Translations under genes and position numbers: made by a program | Notes under the pieces: generated by a model | The model's input: only the letters and a program-made list of their open reading frames with translations | Told to the model about the DNA's origin: nothing | The model's database searches: none | In this document: positions 63,215 through 64,000 of the stretch, one piece after another | Numbering within the stretch: position 1 is the first letter of the stretch | Layout: the number at the start of each line of letters is the position of its first letter | NCBI RefSeq assembly: GCF_009828065.1 | Contig: NZ_WTYK01000002.1 | Location: 372,001-436,000, forward strand | Direction: 5' to 3' | Source: Croceibacterium soli | GTDB taxonomy: Bacteria > Pseudomonadota > Alphaproteobacteria > Sphingomonadales > Sphingomonadaceae | Length of the DNA stretch: 64,000 nucleotides

Positions 63215-64000
63215 ATGGCTGAGCAGACTTACGACTACGACGTCCTCGTCATCGGCGCCGGCCCCGGCGGCTATGTCGCCGCAATCCGGGCGGCGCAGCT
63301 CGGCCTGAAGACCGCGTGCGCGGAAAGCCGCGAGACGCTCGGCGGAACCTGCCTCAACGTCGGCTGCATCCCCTCCAAAGCCATGCTGCACGCATCGGAA
63401 TACTTCGAAGCAGCGAGCAACGGCGCGATGGCCAAGATGGGCGTCGAGGTCACGCCCACGCTCAATCTCGATGCGATGCACGGCCAGCGGCTCGACGCTG
63501 TCAAGCAGCTGACCGGCGGGATCGAGTACCTGTTCAAGAAGAACAAGGTCGACTGGAAGAAGGGCCGCGCCACCTTCCAGGATGCGCACACGGTGAAAGT
63601 CGGCGAGGAGACGGTCACGGCGAAGAACGTGGTCATCGCCACGGGCTCCTCGGTCACTCCGCTCACCGGCATCGAGATCGACAATGCCAAGGGCGTGGTG
63701 GTCGATTCCACCGGCGCGCTTGAACTGCGCGCGGTGCCGAGGACGATGGTCGTCATCGGCGGCGGCGTGATCGGGCTCGAGCTCGGATCGGTATGGCGGC
63801 GGCTCGGCGCGAAAGTGATCTGCGTCGAATTCCTCGACCAGATCCTGCCCGGCATGGACGGCGACGTGCGCAAGGAAGCGCACAAGATCTTCAAGAAGCA
63901 GGGCATCGAGTTCCGCCTCTCGACCAAAGTCACCGGCGTGACGGTTGAGGGCGACAAGGCCACGCTCACGCTCGAACCCGCTGCCGGCGGGAACGCGGAG
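63215..64000 (+). CDS. lpdA: Dihydrolipoyl dehydrogenase (3' end beyond window)
   Basis: FAD-containing E3 that reoxidises dihydrolipoamide with NAD+. 262 codons are visible. The FAD motif is LVIGAGPGGYVAAIRAAQLG, the redox-active disulfide is GGTCLNVGCIPSK, and the NAD-binding GGGVIGLELGSVW follows. The start at 63215 has GGAGG 5 nt upstream. As the last visible gene of the sucA-sucB block it most probably serves 2-oxoglutarate dehydrogenase. It lies about 115 bp after sucB, separated by a repeat. Confidence 0.96.
   Translation, partial: MAEQTYDYDVLVIGAGPGGYVAAIRAAQLGLKTACAESRETLGGTCLNVGCIPSKAMLHASEYFEAASNGAMAKMGVEVTPTLNLDAMHGQRLDAVKQLTGGIEYLFKKNKVDWKKGRATFQDAHTVKVGEETVTAKNVVIATGSSVTPLTGIEIDNAKGVVVDSTGALELRAVPRTMVVIGGGVIGLELGSVWRRLGAKVICVEFLDQILPGMDGDVRKEAHKIFKKQGIEFRLSTKVTGVTVEGDKATLTLEPAAGGNAE

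Overview
This is a 64 kb, high-GC chromosomal segment from an alphaproteobacterium, most likely of the order Sphingomonadales (Erythrobacteraceae or Sphingomonadaceae). Three things point there: a CckA hybrid kinase beside recA, LexA boxes of the alphaproteobacterial direct-repeat type (GTTC-N7-GTTC) at recA and uvrA, and an mdh-sucD-odhA-odhB-lpd block. No database search was possible. Gene names rest on motifs read from the sequence.

Layout. 1-9.6 kb, minus strand: dapA, smpB, a DUF2062 membrane protein, cckA, recA, a methyltransferase and alaS (cut by the left edge). 9.7-20 kb: a soluble lytic transglycosylase, a GreA/GreB-type factor, a small exported protein, an outer-membrane barrel protein, rlmN, a PhzF-like protein, a PhoX-like phosphatase, a glycine-zipper protein and a membrane-anchored cytochrome c. 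20-25 kb: pncC and nadE (NAD metabolism), then a three-gene sensory module (MetOD1-like domain protein, HisKA_2/HWE kinase, receiver). 25.6-28.4 kb: yceI, a short-chain dehydrogenase, a cytochrome b561 and a sulfite-oxidase-fold molybdoenzyme, all overlapping. 28.6-36.3 kb: two unequal cyclopropane-fatty-acid-synthase paralogues, a MATE exporter, a possible permuted NlpC/P60-like protein, argG and rlpA. 36.4-39.4 kb: uvrA. 39.5-41.3 kb: a lower-GC island with a decayed two-gene module. 41.4-47.8 kb: small membrane proteins, a CHRD protein, thpR, a GH24 lysozyme, a lipoprotein and an M3 peptidase. 47.8-53.1 kb, minus strand: btuB-btuF-btuC-btuD behind a cobalamin riboswitch. 53.3-64 kb: a SleB-like hydrolase, a conserved small protein, a GGDEF-EAL protein, then mdh-sucD-odhA-odhB-lpdA (lpdA cut by the right edge).

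The most unusual property is the density of short palindromic and tandem repeats of at least five types. They fill most intergenic gaps and also enter genes. One 95-96 bp element lies in frame inside uvrA and at the 3' end of btuF, and encodes the same peptide ([10 protein letters not shown]) in both. Other elements supply the stop codon of btuD, probably the start codon of btuF, and the ribosome-binding region of the gre gene.

The best candidate for an undescribed system is the low-GC module at 39.5-40.9 kb. It pairs a soluble protein with a small membrane protein, with overlapping reading frames. Each gene carries one apparent inactivating lesion: an amber codon in the first and a 4-bp duplication in the second. 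A GC-rich stretch ending in a strong terminator at 43.2 kb may encode a structured RNA that I could not assign.
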